A program made the position numbers and the translations under genes. Of a stretch of 64,000 bases of DNA, positions 53,226 to 62,270 are shown one piece after another. Under the pieces are notes generated by a model. The model saw nothing but the letters and a program-made list of their open reading frames with translations. It was not told where the DNA came from and did no database searches. Source of the stretch: Neoroseomonas oryzicola (GTDB lineage: Bacteria; Pseudomonadota; Alphaproteobacteria; Acetobacterales; Acetobacteraceae). The stretch is taken from contig NZ_JAAVUP010000009.1 in assembly GCF_012163135.1 (NCBI RefSeq), forward strand, positions 25,978 to 89,977, in the 5' to 3' direction. Positions within the stretch are counted from its first letter, which is position 1. Every line of letters begins with the position of its first letter.

Positions 53226-54152
53226 ATGTCCAAGGTCATCATCACCTGCGCCGTCACGGGCGCGATCCACACGCCCTCGATGTCCGACCACCTGCCGATC
53301 ACGCCGCAGGAGATCGCGGAGCAGTCCATCGCGGCGGCCGAGGCCGGCGCCTCCATCATCCACCTGCACGCCCGCGACCCCAATGACGGCCGCCCGACGC
53401 CGGACCCGGCGGTGTTCATGCAGTTCCTGCCGGTGATCAAGCAGTCCACCGACGCGGTCATCAACATCACGACCGGCGGCGGGCTCGGCATGACGGTGGA
53501 TGAGCGCCTCGCCGCGCCGCTGCTCGCCAAGCCCGAGATGTGCAGCCTCAACATGGGTTCGATGAACTTCAACATCGCGCCGTCGGCCGCGCGGGTGAAG
53601 AAGTTCAAGTACGAGTGGGAGCGGCCCTACCTCGAGGGCACGACCAACTACATCTTCCGCAACACCTTCCAGGACATCGAGCAGATCGTCGAGCGCCTGG
53701 GCAAGGGCCACGGCACGCGCTTCGAGTTCGAGTGCTACGACATCGGCCATCTCTACAACCTCGCGCACATGCTGGACCGCAAGGTGGTGGAGCCGCCGCT
53801 GTTCACGCAGACGATCTTCGGCATCCTCGGCGGCATCGGCGCCGAGCATCGGAACCTGATGTTCATGAAGGAGACCGCCGACCGGCTCTTCGGCAAGGAC
53901 TATGTCTGGTCCGTGCTGGCGGCCGGTCGCCACCAGATGCCCTTCGTGACCATGGCGGGGATGATGGGCGGCAATGTCCGCGTCGGGCTCGAGGACAGCC
54001 TCTGGATCGGCAAGGGCAAGGCCGCGACGTCCAACGCCGAGCAGGTGGCGAAGATCCGCCGCATCCTCGAGGAACTCTCGCTCGAGATCGCGACGCCGGC
54101 CGAGGCCCGCGAGATGCTGAAGCTGAAGGGCGGCGACCTGGTCGGCTTCTGA
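53226..54152 (+). CDS. BKACE family (3-keto-5-aminohexanoate cleavage, DUF849) protein
   Basis: 308 residues. ITCAVTGAIHTPSMSDHLPITPQEI and SIIHLHARDPNDGRPTPDP (zinc-binding H-x-H) are clear BKACE signatures; CSLNMGSMNF and AEHRNLMFMKETADRLFG follow. The family condenses beta-keto acids with acetyl-CoA to give acetoacetate and a new CoA ester. No lysine-fermentation genes are near, so the keto acid is unknown. SD GGAGG seven bases before ATG 53226. Preceded by a 51-base spacer after tlyA. Confidence 0.92.
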   Translation: MSKVIITCAVTGAIHTPSMSDHLPITPQEIAEQSIAAAEAGASIIHLHARDPNDGRPTPDPAVFMQFLPVIKQSTDAVINITTGGGLGMTVDERLAAPLLAKPEMCSLNMGSMNFNIAPSAARVKKFKYEWERPYLEGTTNYIFRNTFQDIEQIVERLGKGHGTRFEFECYDIGHLYNLAHMLDRKVVEPPLFTQTIFGILGGIGAEHRNLMFMKETADRLFGKDYVWSVLAAGRHQMPFVTMAGMMGGNVRVGLEDSLWIGKGKAATSNAEQVAKIRRILEELSLEIATPAEAREMLKLKGGDLVGF

Positions 54153-54265
54153 GTGCCGGTTTGACGAACGCGGCGCCGGACGGCTGAAGGCGCCGCACGG
54201 CGCATTCCCACACGGATGCCGCGGCTTAACGCGGCGCCAACCGGCGCCGGGGCAGGGTCGCGCCC

Positions 54266-55603
54266 ATGCGCCCCGACCCCGCCGCCGCTGCCGCGGCACT
54301 CGCGCTCGTGCCGCGGGAGGCGGTGCAGGGCACCGTCACCGCGCTCGGCGGCCTGACCGTGACGCTGGCGGGCTTCGGCCCGCTGGCCGCGATCGGGGAC
54401 CGGGTCCGCATCGACCTGCCCCGCGCCGCGCCCCTGCTCGCCGAGATCGCGGCCTTCCGCGACGGCATGGCCGAGGCCATCGCCCTCGGCCCCCTGCACG
54501 GCCTTTCTGCCGGCGCGCGCGCGGTGCTGGCGCCGCGGCCGGCGCTGTCGGTCTCGGAGGCTTGGCTCGGACGCGTGCTCGATCCGATGGGCCGGCCGAT
54601 GGATGGGCGGCCGCAGCCTGCGCCGGGGCCGGCGCCACGCCCCACCCACGCCCCCGCGCCGGAGGCCGGCGGCCGCGCCCGGCTCGGGCCGCGCATGGCG
54701 CTCGGGGTGCGCGCGCTCGATCTCTTCACGCCCGTCCGCCGGGGGCAGCGGCTCGGGTTGTTCGCCGCCTCGGGCGTGGGGAAATCGACGCTGATGGCGA
54801 TGCTCGCGGGTGGCGTCGCGGCGGATGTCATCGTCTTCGCGCTGGTTGGCGAACGCGGACGCGAACTGCGCGAATTCCTCGAGGACGATCTCGGTCCCGA
54901 GCGCCTTGCGCGGTCCGTCGTCATCTGCGCCACCTCGGACACGGCGGCGCCGGTGCGGCGGGAGGCCGCCTATGCCGCCATGACCGTCGCCGAGCATTTC
55001 CGCGACCAGGGCCGCCAGGTGCTGCTGCTGATGGACAGCGTGACGCGCTTCGCCCTCGCGCTGCGCGAGATCGGCCTCGCCGTGCGGGAACCGCCGGCGA
55101 CGCGGGGCTATCCGCCCTCGGTCTTCACCGAGTTGCCGCGCCTGCTCGAACGCGCCGGGCCGGGGCCCGAGGGCTGCGGCGGCGCCATCACCGCGCTGTT
55201 CACCGTGCTGGTCGAGGGCGACGACCATGACGAGCCGGTGGCCGACGCTGTGCGCGGCATCCTCGACGGCCATGTCGTGCTCGATCGCCGCATCGCCGAG
55301 GCCGGGCGCTATCCGCCGGTCGACGTCCTCCGCTCGCTGAGTCGCACCGCGCCCGGCGTGCTGGACGCGCATGAACGCCCGTTGGTCGCGGAGGCGCGGC
55401 GCCACCTCGCGACCTGGGCGGAGGTGCGCGACCTGGTGCGGCTCGGCGCCTATCGCCCCGGGCATGACCGCGAGGCCGATGCGGCCGTCGCCCTCGCCCC
55501 CGCGATCGAGCGCGTCCTCGCCCAGCCCAAGGGCATGGCGAGCGATCCGGACGAGGCCTTCAGCGCGCTCGCCTCTGCCATGTCCATGCCGGACTCGCCC
55601 TGA
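54266..55603 (+). CDS. fliI: FliI/YscN-type ATPase, isolated
   Basis: 445 residues. Walker A ASGVGKST at 168-175; ALVGERGRELREFLED and LLLMDSVTRFALALREI (Walker B) and GYPPSVFTELPRLLERAG are flagellar/type III export ATPase signatures. Between the beta-barrel and the catalytic domain (about 116-136) is a Pro/Ala/His-rich insert not usual for FliI. No flagellar or injectisome gene is within the window. It may serve a flagellar system encoded elsewhere, as scattered loci are known in this group, or be a relic. Confidence 0.88.
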   Translation: MRPDPAAAAAALALVPREAVQGTVTALGGLTVTLAGFGPLAAIGDRVRIDLPRAAPLLAEIAAFRDGMAEAIALGPLHGLSAGARAVLAPRPALSVSEAWLGRVLDPMGRPMDGRPQPAPGPAPRPTHAPAPEAGGRARLGPRMALGVRALDLFTPVRRGQRLGLFAASGVGKSTLMAMLAGGVAADVIVFALVGERGRELREFLEDDLGPERLARSVVICATSDTAAPVRREAAYAAMTVAEHFRDQGRQVLLLMDSVTRFALALREIGLAVREPPATRGYPPSVFTELPRLLERAGPGPEGCGGAITALFTVLVEGDDHDEPVADAVRGILDGHVVLDRRIAEAGRYPPVDVLRSLSRTAPGVLDAHERPLVAEARRHLATWAEVRDLVRLGAYRPGHDREADAAVALAPAIERVLAQPKGMASDPDEAFSALASAMSMPDSP

Positions 55604-55631
55604 CGCATCACGCTGCGCCAGGATGGCCGGC

Positions 55632-56279
55632 ATGAGCGAGATGGTCCTGCACTGCTTCCCCGAATCCGGCGGCTGCTACAAGGCGGCGCTGATGCTGGCC
55701 CTGACCGGCACGCCCTGGCGCGGCGTCTGGGTCGACTACTTCAAGGCCGGGCAGACGCGCACCGCCGAATGGCGCGGCGCCCATTCCGTGATGGGCGAGG
55801 TGCCGGTGCTCGAGGACGGCGGGCTGGTGCTGACCCAGTCCGGCGTGATCCTGCATCACCTGGCGGAGCGAACCGGGCAGTTCGGCGCGTCGGGCAAGGA
55901 GGAGGCGCGGGAGATCCTGCGCTGGATCCTCTTCGACAACCACAAATTCACCTCCTACCTCGCGACCTGGCGCTTCCTGCTGGGCTGGGCGAAGGACCCC
56001 GATCCGGCGGTGGTCGCCTTCTTCCGCGCGCGGGTGGACGCGGCCTTCGCGGTCGCTGACCGGCAGCTCGAGACGCGGCCCTTCATCACCGGCGACCGGC
56101 CGACCATCGCGGACGTCTCCATGAGCGGCTACGTGCATTATCCGGATTCGGAATGGCCGCTCGACGTCGCCAGGCGCTACCCGGCGGTCGCGGCCTGGAT
56201 CGGGCGCATCCGCGCCCTGCCGGGCTGGCAGGCGCCCTACAACCTGTTGCCAGGCCCTCGCACGCCGCCCCACGCCTGA
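55632..56279 (+). CDS. Glutathione S-transferase family protein
   Basis: 215 residues. VLHCFPESGGCYKAALMLALTG and VMGEVPVLEDGGLVLTQSGVILHHLAERTG form the thioredoxin-like N-terminal domain with the cis-Pro (EVPVL) and the glutathione-binding QS pair; the helical C-terminal domain holds FITGDRPTIADVSMSGYVHY, the usual N-capping box. Substrate unknown. ATG 55632; ATG 55623 three codons earlier is possible. Confidence 0.9.
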   Translation: MSEMVLHCFPESGGCYKAALMLALTGTPWRGVWVDYFKAGQTRTAEWRGAHSVMGEVPVLEDGGLVLTQSGVILHHLAERTGQFGASGKEEAREILRWILFDNHKFTSYLATWRFLLGWAKDPDPAVVAFFRARVDAAFAVADRQLETRPFITGDRPTIADVSMSGYVHYPDSEWPLDVARRYPAVAAWIGRIRALPGWQAPYNLLPGPRTPPHA

Positions 56280-56343
56280 CCGGCCCGCGTTGCCCCGGGA
56301 CCCGCCCGGGGGCTACACGGAAACGGAATTCGCGGAGGTAGCC

Positions 56344-57246
56344 ATGTCCGAAACCGCCATCATCAGCGAGGTCGCCCCGCGCGACGGCATCCAGTCCATC
56401 ACCGGCGCACCGGTGACGACCGAGGCCAAGATCGCCCTGATCCGGGCCTGCTACGACGCGGGGATCCGGCGCATGGAGGTCGGGTCCTTCGTCTCGCCCA
56501 AGGCGATCCCGCAGATGGCGGGCACCGAGGCGGTGCTCGCGGCCTGCAAGACGATGCCTGGGCTCGAATCCACCGTGCTGGTGCCGAACCGCCGCGGCTT
56601 CGAGACAGCGATCGCGAATGGCGCCGACCGCCTCGGCTTCTTCATGTCGGCCACGGCGGGGCACAACAAGGCGAACCTCAACCGCACGCGGGAGGAGAGC
56701 TTCGCCGAGCTCGCGAAGCTCGTGCAGGACACGCCCAAGGGCACGCTGATCCGCTTCAACCTCTCCTGCGTCTTCCACTGCCCCTTCGACGGCGTGGTGC
56801 CGGAGGCCGAGGCGCTGGACTGGGTGGAGCGCATCGTCGCCCTCGACCCCGAGATGGAGATCGCGCTGGCCGACACCACCGGCAATGCGAGCCCCGACCA
56901 GGTCGGGCGCGTCTTCCGCCACGCGATCCGCGCCTGGGGCAAGCGCTTCGCCTTCCATGGCCATGACACCTACGGGATGGGCGTCGCCAACGTCATGGCG
57001 GCCTGGGAGGCCGGCTGCCGCGTCTTTGACAGCGCGGCGGGCGGCATCGGCGGCTGCCCCTTCGCGCCGGGGGCCACGGGCAATGTCGCGACCGAGGACG
57101 TGGTCTGGATGTTCCGCCGCATGGGCGTGAAGACCGGCGTGGAATGGAACCGGCTGCTGGTCGCCGCCGACATGGCCGCGGCGATCCCGGGCGCGGTGCC
57201 CGGGGGGCGGATGCGCGCGGTCCCGGCGGCGCGGCAGGCGGCGTGA
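56344..57246 (+). CDS. Hydroxymethylglutaryl-CoA lyase-like enzyme
   Basis: 300 residues. EVAPRDGIQSI (metal Asp), IRRMEVGSFVSPKAIPQM, ALADTTGNASPDQVG, FHGHDTYGMGVANVMAAWEAG (metal His pair) and GIGGCPFAPGATGNVATED, whose Cys is the catalytic residue of HMG-CoA lyases. These split HMG-CoA into acetyl-CoA and acetoacetate in leucine breakdown; related lyases use other CoA esters. GGAGG seven bases before ATG 56344. No other leucine genes adjacent. Confidence 0.9.
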   Translation: MSETAIISEVAPRDGIQSITGAPVTTEAKIALIRACYDAGIRRMEVGSFVSPKAIPQMAGTEAVLAACKTMPGLESTVLVPNRRGFETAIANGADRLGFFMSATAGHNKANLNRTREESFAELAKLVQDTPKGTLIRFNLSCVFHCPFDGVVPEAEALDWVERIVALDPEMEIALADTTGNASPDQVGRVFRHAIRAWGKRFAFHGHDTYGMGVANVMAAWEAGCRVFDSAAGGIGGCPFAPGATGNVATEDVVWMFRRMGVKTGVEWNRLLVAADMAAAIPGAVPGGRMRAVPAARQAA

Positions 57247-57299
57247 GGCGCATCGCGCCCCTTTCCCCGGCGGGTCCGGGACCCAAGGTGAAGGGGACG

Positions 57300-58226
57300 A
57301 TGCGTCGCGCCACTCCGCTGCTCCTCCTCCTGCTCGCCGCCGCCTGCGCCGAGGCCCTTCCGCCCCCCGCCGCCCAGGCCCCCGACCAGGGGCCTGACGG
57401 GACCATCGTGACCGATTACGGCGGCGGGCAGGCGCCGGTGGCGCGCTACATCCGCCTGCCGGACGGCCGCGCGATGCGCGTCGGCGAGGAAGGCACGCCC
57501 GCCGCCCCGCCACCCGTCGCGGCCGCGCCGGGCGCGGCCGGCAAGCCCGGCCAGACCGGGCCCGCGCAGGCCGAGGACACCACGCCGCCGCCCCAGGGCC
57601 GGCGCGGGCGGGCCATCGGCACCGGATCGGCCTTCGCCGTGACGGCGAACGGGCTCGCCATCACCAATGCCCATGTCGTCGGCGGCTGCCGCCAGGTGGT
57701 GGACGATCAGGGCCGCGCCGTGCGCGTGGTCGCGTCCGACGAACGGCGCGACCTCGCTCTGATCGACACCGGCCGGGCCTTCGGCTCGGTGGTGCATTTC
57801 CGCCAGCAGGCGGCGGTCGACCTCGGCGAGACGGTGCTGGTCTTCGGCTTTCCCTATGGCCAGGCGCTCGGCACCGGGCTCAACGTGACCAACGGCATCG
57901 TGACCGGTCTCGCGGGGCCGGGGGGCGATGCCTCGCGCTTCCAGATGAACGCCGCGGTGCAGCCGGGCAATTCCGGCGGGCCGGCGGTCGACGATGCGGG
58001 GCTGCTGCTCGGCGTCGCGGTCGGGCGGCTGAACGACATCGCGGTGCTGCGCGCCACCGGCAGCCTGCCGCAGGGCGTGAACTTCGCCATCCGCGCGGCC
58101 GAGGTGGAACGCTTCCTCGCCGAGCGGGGCGTGAACCCGTCGCGCGGCGCGGCGGGCGGGACCGGTGCGCGGGCCGTATCCGCGACGGTCGCCCCGGCGG
58201 TCTTCCAGGTGCTCTGCCGCGGCTGA
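57300..58226 (+). CDS. Trypsin-like serine protease, secreted or lipoprotein
   Basis: 308 residues. Signal MRRATPLLLLLLAAACAEAL with Cys16, a possible but weak lipobox; then a Pro/Ala-rich linker to about 105. The protease domain shows AITNAHVV (H125), ERRDLALID (D151) and QPGNSGGPAV (S225), a complete DegP/HtrA-like triad, but no PDZ domain follows. Likely a periplasmic or membrane-attached protease. Stands alone, 53 bases after the lyase gene. Confidence 0.9.
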   Translation: MRRATPLLLLLLAAACAEALPPPAAQAPDQGPDGTIVTDYGGGQAPVARYIRLPDGRAMRVGEEGTPAAPPPVAAAPGAAGKPGQTGPAQAEDTTPPPQGRRGRAIGTGSAFAVTANGLAITNAHVVGGCRQVVDDQGRAVRVVASDERRDLALIDTGRAFGSVVHFRQQAAVDLGETVLVFGFPYGQALGTGLNVTNGIVTGLAGPGGDASRFQMNAAVQPGNSGGPAVDDAGLLLGVAVGRLNDIAVLRATGSLPQGVNFAIRAAEVERFLAERGVNPSRGAAGGTGARAVSATVAPAVFQVLCRG

Positions 58227-58317
58227 GGCCGCGCCCGGGGAATGCCCCGGCGCGTCCACCTTTCGGTCGCTTTTGACGCCGAGAGTCCGTCCTGTCGCAG
58301 ACCATGATGGTGCGGAC

Positions 58318-58467
58318 ATGTCGGACCTCGAGACCGATCGCCGGATGGCGGAACTGGAGCGGCTGCTGAACGACCCGGAGGTGCGACTCGATCCGCACCG
58401 GGTCTGGGCGCTGCTCGCGGAAATCAGGCTGCGGCTGACGGTGCCGCGGGGCGTTCAGCCCGCATAG
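58318..58467 (+). CDS. Small 49-residue charged protein
   Basis: 49 residues from ATG 58318. Mostly helical, charged: MSDLETDRRMAELERLL then NDPEVRLDPHRVWALLAEI. No family recognised. Its codon usage (G/C at third positions) and regular heptad-like Leu spacing support a real gene. It ends 13 bases inside the convergent racemase-family gene. SD weak (GGTGCGGAC). Confidence 0.5.
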   Translation: MSDLETDRRMAELERLLNDPEVRLDPHRVWALLAEIRLRLTVPRGVQPA

Positions 58468-59180
58468 GCCGACGCGACCTCCGGCGGGAAGCCGGTCAGC
58501 GTCCGCGGCCGCCGCGGGCGAGGGCTGCGCGGCACGAGGCCGGCCATCGCCTCGGCGAGGCGCACCGCCGCCTGGGTGCCGTCGACCAGCGGCACCGCCA
58601 CGCGGGGCTGCAGCAACGGCGCGATGCCGGCGAGCGGCCCGCCGGCGAGAATGACCGCCTCGGCCCCGTCCTGCTCCACGCTCTCGGCGCAGAGCCCGGC
58701 GAGGAGCTCGAGTCGCTCCTCCGCCACCTTGCCCGGATCGCCCGCGAAGGCCGGGCCCATGCGGAACCCGGCGCAGCGCGCCGTCAGGCCGTGATGCGCG
58801 AGGCATTCCTCGAACATCGGGCGCAGCGCGGCGGTGAAGGAGACGACGCCGAAGCGCCGTCCGAGCATCGCGGCCGCATGGAAGGCGGCCTCGCTGATGC
58901 CGAGGACCGGCACCTCGATCAGTTCCTTCGCCGCGTCGAGTCCCGGATCCCCGAAGCAGGCGATCACCGCCGCATCATAGGTGCCGCGCCGGGCCTGGAG
59001 CGCCGCGAGGGTTGCGGGCCCGGCGACGAGCCAATCCGCGCGCGTGACGATCAGCGGCAGGCCGAAGGGCGCGGTCACCGCCTCGATCTCCGTGCCGGGA
59101 CTCGCCACCGCCCGTGCGGCGGCGCCGATGCGGTCGGTGACCGAAGGCGTGGTGTTGGAGTTCACGACGAGGATCTTCAT
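58455..59180 (-). CDS. Asp/Glu/hydantoin racemase family protein lacking second Cys
   Basis: 241 residues from ATG 59180. ILVVNSNTTPSVTDRI is the hydantoin-racemase-type start and VIACFGDPGLDAAKE holds the first catalytic Cys (C75). The second Cys, normally in a G-C-A/S-G loop near residue 180, is absent: the loop reads ILAGGPLAG. Two cysteines are needed for racemisation, while single-Cys members include arylmalonate decarboxylases, so racemase activity is doubtful. The open frame upstream to 59297 shows no extra domain. Confidence 0.85.
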   Translation of the reverse strand: MKILVVNSNTTPSVTDRIGAAARAVASPGTEIEAVTAPFGLPLIVTRADWLVAGPATLAALQARRGTYDAAVIACFGDPGLDAAKELIEVPVLGISEAAFHAAAMLGRRFGVVSFTAALRPMFEECLAHHGLTARCAGFRMGPAFAGDPGKVAEERLELLAGLCAESVEQDGAEAVILAGGPLAGIAPLLQPRVAVPLVDGTQAAVRLAEAMAGLVPRSPRPRRPRTLTGFPPEVASAYAG

Positions 59181-59429
59181 TCCGCCAATGTGCCCCATGT
59201 TGCAGCGCACACCAACGGGGTTGACCTGCCATGTCCATGCATTGTCAGATTGCACCGTCCAGTTCGGGGCAACGTCCAGGAAAACGGCGCCGATCAACGG
59301 CGACAGGCCCGCTCAGCCGCAAGGCGAGCGGGCCTTTCATTGAGGGGTCAGGAAACTGCATCAGCGTGTTGCCACGCTGCGCCCCCGGCGCCGTTATCGC
59401 CCCGGCCCCACAGCACCGGAGTCGCATCG

Positions 59430-60194
59430 ATGAAGCCAGCCGCCCTCGTCACCGGCGCGCGGCGCGGGATCGGCCGCGCCACTTGCGTCGCCCTCGCGGA
59501 GAAGGGCTTCGACATCGTCGGCGCCGACATCGTCGAGGAAGGCGTGCCCGAGACACGCGCGGCGGTCGAAGCCGCGGGCGGCCGCTTCGTCTTCGTGCCG
59601 GCCGACGTGTCGGACGTCGCGGCGCATGGCGCGCTGATCGATGCGGCCTGGGCGGCCTTCGGCGGGCTCGAATGCCTGGCCAACATCGCCGGCGTGCAGG
59701 TCGCCAAGCGTCAGGACATGCTGGAGACGACGCCGGACTCCTGGGACCGGCTGCTCGACGTCAACACGCGCGGCACCTTCTTCCTCAGCCAGGGCGTGGC
59801 GAAGCGCATGATCGCCGACGGCGCGCCGAAGCGCGGGCACCGGTCGATGTGCTACGTCTCCTCGGTGAACAGCGTCATGGCCTCGGTAAACCGGGCCGAG
59901 TACTGCGTCTCCAAGGCCGGCGTGACGATGGTCGCGAAGCTGTTCGCGCTGCGCCTCGCCGACCACGGCATCAACACCTACGACATCCAGCCCGGCGTCA
60001 TCCGCACCGATATGACGCGGGGCGTGTGGGACAGCTACGGCGCGCTGCTCGAAGGCGGCCTCGCGCCGATCCGCCGATGGGGGGAGGCCGAGGATATCGG
60101 CCGCGCCATCGCGACGCTCGCCGCCGGCGCCATGCCGTATTCCACCGGCCATTCCTTCCCCATCGACGGCGGCATGCTCATGCCGCGCTTCTGA
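59430..60194 (+). CDS. Short-chain dehydrogenase/reductase
   Basis: 254 residues. LVTGARRGIGRATCVALAEKG (TGxxxGIG), LANIAGVQVAKR (N-A-G variant), YVSSVNSVMASVNRAEYCVSKAG with the Ser-Tyr-Lys triad, and PGVIRTDMT. Classical SDR, often annotated 3-ketoacyl-(ACP) reductase; an unspecified alcohol or keto substrate with NAD(P). ATG 59430. Its end overlaps the convergent membrane protein by 17 bases. Confidence 0.92.
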   Translation: MKPAALVTGARRGIGRATCVALAEKGFDIVGADIVEEGVPETRAAVEAAGGRFVFVPADVSDVAAHGALIDAAWAAFGGLECLANIAGVQVAKRQDMLETTPDSWDRLLDVNTRGTFFLSQGVAKRMIADGAPKRGHRSMCYVSSVNSVMASVNRAEYCVSKAGVTMVAKLFALRLADHGINTYDIQPGVIRTDMTRGVWDSYGALLEGGLAPIRRWGEAEDIGRAIATLAAGAMPYSTGHSFPIDGGMLMPRF

Positions 60195-60582
60195 GCGCGG
60201 CGCGACGGAGCGCGATCAGGTAGAGCTCGGCGAAGACCGCCACGGCGACCGCCTGGACCGCGAGGAAGGCGATACCCCAGCCGTTCGGCGCCACCCAGCC
60301 GAGCAGCGGCAGGGCCGCGCATTCCACCGCCCAGGCCAGGTTGCCCGCGACGAGCAGCCAGAGCATCGGCCGCGGCAGCGCCGCCCGCGCACCGAGCCAG
60401 GCGAGCAGCCCGCCATAGGCCAGCAGGAACAGCCCGGCGCCGAGCAGCAGCGGCGCCGGCAGCCCGGTCAGCGCCGCGACCGGCCCGGGCAGGCCGGCCA
60501 TCAGCACCCCGCAGGCGCCGCTCACCGCCGCGTCGAGCCGCAGCGCCAGCCGCAGGAAGGGGGTCATCGGAACAATCGTCAT
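60178..60582 (-). CDS. Small four-helix membrane protein
   Basis: 134 residues with four helices (LDAAVSGACGVLMAGLPGPV, LLLGAGLFLLAYGGLLAWLG, MLWLLVAGNLAWAVECAALPLL, IAFLAVQAVAVAVFAELYLIAL). No family named. Divergent from the XRE regulator 120 bases away, an arrangement in which the regulator often controls the neighbour. Confidence 0.78.
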   Translation of the reverse strand: MTIVPMTPFLRLALRLDAAVSGACGVLMAGLPGPVAALTGLPAPLLLGAGLFLLAYGGLLAWLGARAALPRPMLWLLVAGNLAWAVECAALPLLGWVAPNGWGIAFLAVQAVAVAVFAELYLIALRRAALRSAA

Positions 60583-60701
60583 CGCATGTCTCCTCTGCGC
60601 CGCGGGATCGCGGCCGAGGGGAGGGATCGCCGATGGCGCGGGGCGAAGCGATTACCTCGGAGGTCGTCGCCGCGACGCGCCGCCCGGGTAGGATCGGCGC
60701 C
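60583..60701. promoter_or_regulatory. Divergent promoter region of membrane protein and XRE regulator
   Basis: 119 bases between divergent starts. Expected to hold both promoters and the regulator's operator. I see no strong dyad by eye. Confidence 0.4.
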
Positions 60702-61487
60702 ATGACGGATTTCGGACCCCTGCTGAAGGAATGGCGCCAGCGCCGGCGCATCAGCCAATTGGACCTCGCGCTCGAGGCCGAGGTCTCGCAACGCCATCTC
60801 TCCTTCGTGGAGTCAGGCCGTTCGCGGCCGAGCCGGGAGATGGTGCTGCGACTGGCCGAACGCCTCGCCGTGCCGCTGCGCGCGCGCAACGCGCTGCTGG
60901 TCGCCGCGGGCCATGCGCCGGAATTCGGCGAGCGCGGCCTCGAGGACCCGGCCCTGGCGCCGGCGATGGAGGCGGTGCGCCTCATCCTCGATGGCCATGC
61001 GCCGTGGCCGGCGCTGGCGGTGGACCGTCACTGGAACCTGGTGGCGGCAAATGCGACGGCGGGGCGGCTGATGGCAGGCGTCGCGCCTGCGCTGGTCGCG
61101 CCGCCGGTAAACGTGCTGCGCCTCAGCCTGCACCCCCAGGGGCTGGCGCCGCGCATCGCCAATCTGCGCGCCTGGAAGACGCATGTGCTGGACCGGCTGC
61201 GGCGGGATGCGGAGGCCTCGGGCGATGCGGGGCTGGAGGCGCTGATTGCCGAGATCGCGCGCTATCCCGCCGGGACCGACGCGCCGCCGGGGCGGGAGGA
61301 TCGCGCCCGCGCGCTGATCGCGACGCCGCTGCGCCTGCGCGTGCCGGGCGACGAACTCTCCCTGATCAGCACCACCACCGTCTTCGGCACGGCGACCGAG
61401 GTGATGCTCGCCGAGCTGACATTGGAAACCTTCTTCCCCGCGGACGCGGAGAGTGCGGCGATGCTGCGCGCCATGGCCGCGGCCTGA
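60702..61487 (+). CDS. XRE family regulator with MmyB-like ligand-binding domain
   Basis: 261 residues from ATG 60702. Residues 5-60 form the helix-turn-helix (LKEWRQRRRISQLDLALEAE, then VSQRHLSFVESGRSRPSREM), the classical N-terminus of this regulator group. The rest matches the MmyB-like sensor: WPALAVDRHWNLVAANATA, NVLRLSLHPQGLAPRI and FGTATEVMLAELTLETFFPAD. Such PAS-like domains bind a small, possibly lipid, ligand. Likely controls the divergent membrane gene. Confidence 0.9.
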   Translation: MTDFGPLLKEWRQRRRISQLDLALEAEVSQRHLSFVESGRSRPSREMVLRLAERLAVPLRARNALLVAAGHAPEFGERGLEDPALAPAMEAVRLILDGHAPWPALAVDRHWNLVAANATAGRLMAGVAPALVAPPVNVLRLSLHPQGLAPRIANLRAWKTHVLDRLRRDAEASGDAGLEALIAEIARYPAGTDAPPGREDRARALIATPLRLRVPGDELSLISTTTVFGTATEVMLAELTLETFFPADAESAAMLRAMAAA

Positions 61488-62270
61488 TCAGTCGCGGCCC
61501 TCGTCGGGGATGTTCAGCAGCGTGCCGCAGGCCTTGCAGTGCACCGCGTCGGGTTCGTGCCGCTGCAGCCCGCAATTGGGGCAGGGGAAGCGCACCTTGG
61601 CCGGGCGGAACATCGCCTGCGCCAGGCGCAGGAACAGCGTCACGCCGGCGATCATGATGACGACCGACAGAAGCCGCCCTGTCGTTCCCGACAGGGTGAT
61701 GTCCCCGAATCCCGTCGTGGTCAGCGCGGTGACGGTGAAATAGAGCGCATCGGCATAATGCTGGATGTGCGGGTTGCCGTCGTGCTGGGTCTCGTAGACC
61801 ACCGCCGTCATGATGAAGACGAAGACGCAGAGATGCGTCGCCGCCAGCACCGCTTCCTCGTTGCGGCGGAAGAAGGCGAAGTCCTCCCGCAGCATGCCGA
61901 GCATCCGGTAGGAATGCAGCAGCCGCAGCGTGCGGACGATGCGCAGGAAGCCGAAGCCTTCACCGGCGAGCGGGGCGAGGAAGGAGGCGATGGCGAGCAG
62001 GTCCGCCGCCGTCGCGACCGTGAAGGCCTCCCGCAGCGGTCGTCGGCTGCCCGCCAGCCGCGCGACGAATTCGCCCGCCAGCACGATCCCGATCATCACG
62101 TCCACCACGCCGATCCAGGTCGCGCGATCGACGAAGGAGGTGCAGATGACGAACAGCATCGTCGACAGGTCGAAGGCGAGCACCGCATAGCGGAACCGCC
62201 GGCAGTCCGACGTCGTGCCGTAGTAGAGCTGGTGCAGCCGGGCCCGGAGGCGGGAGGGCGGCTGCGACAT
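61488..62270 (-). CDS. Voltage-gated-type potassium channel with C-terminal zinc ribbon
   Basis: 260 residues. Six helices: the S4-like segment FLRIVRTLRLLHSYRML has regularly spaced Arg, and the pore loop YFTVTALTTTGFGDITLSG carries the K+ filter TTGFGD (185-190). After the last helix residues 230-248 make a C-x2-C...C-x2-C zinc ribbon (CPNCGLQ...CKACG). The ATG follows the upstream gene's TGA with no gap, so translation is coupled to the dehydrogenase. Confidence 0.9.
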   Translation of the reverse strand: MSQPPSRLRARLHQLYYGTTSDCRRFRYAVLAFDLSTMLFVICTSFVDRATWIGVVDVMIGIVLAGEFVARLAGSRRPLREAFTVATAADLLAIASFLAPLAGEGFGFLRIVRTLRLLHSYRMLGMLREDFAFFRRNEEAVLAATHLCVFVFIMTAVVYETQHDGNPHIQHYADALYFTVTALTTTGFGDITLSGTTGRLLSVVIMIAGVTLFLRLAQAMFRPAKVRFPCPNCGLQRHEPDAVHCKACGTLLNIPDEGRD

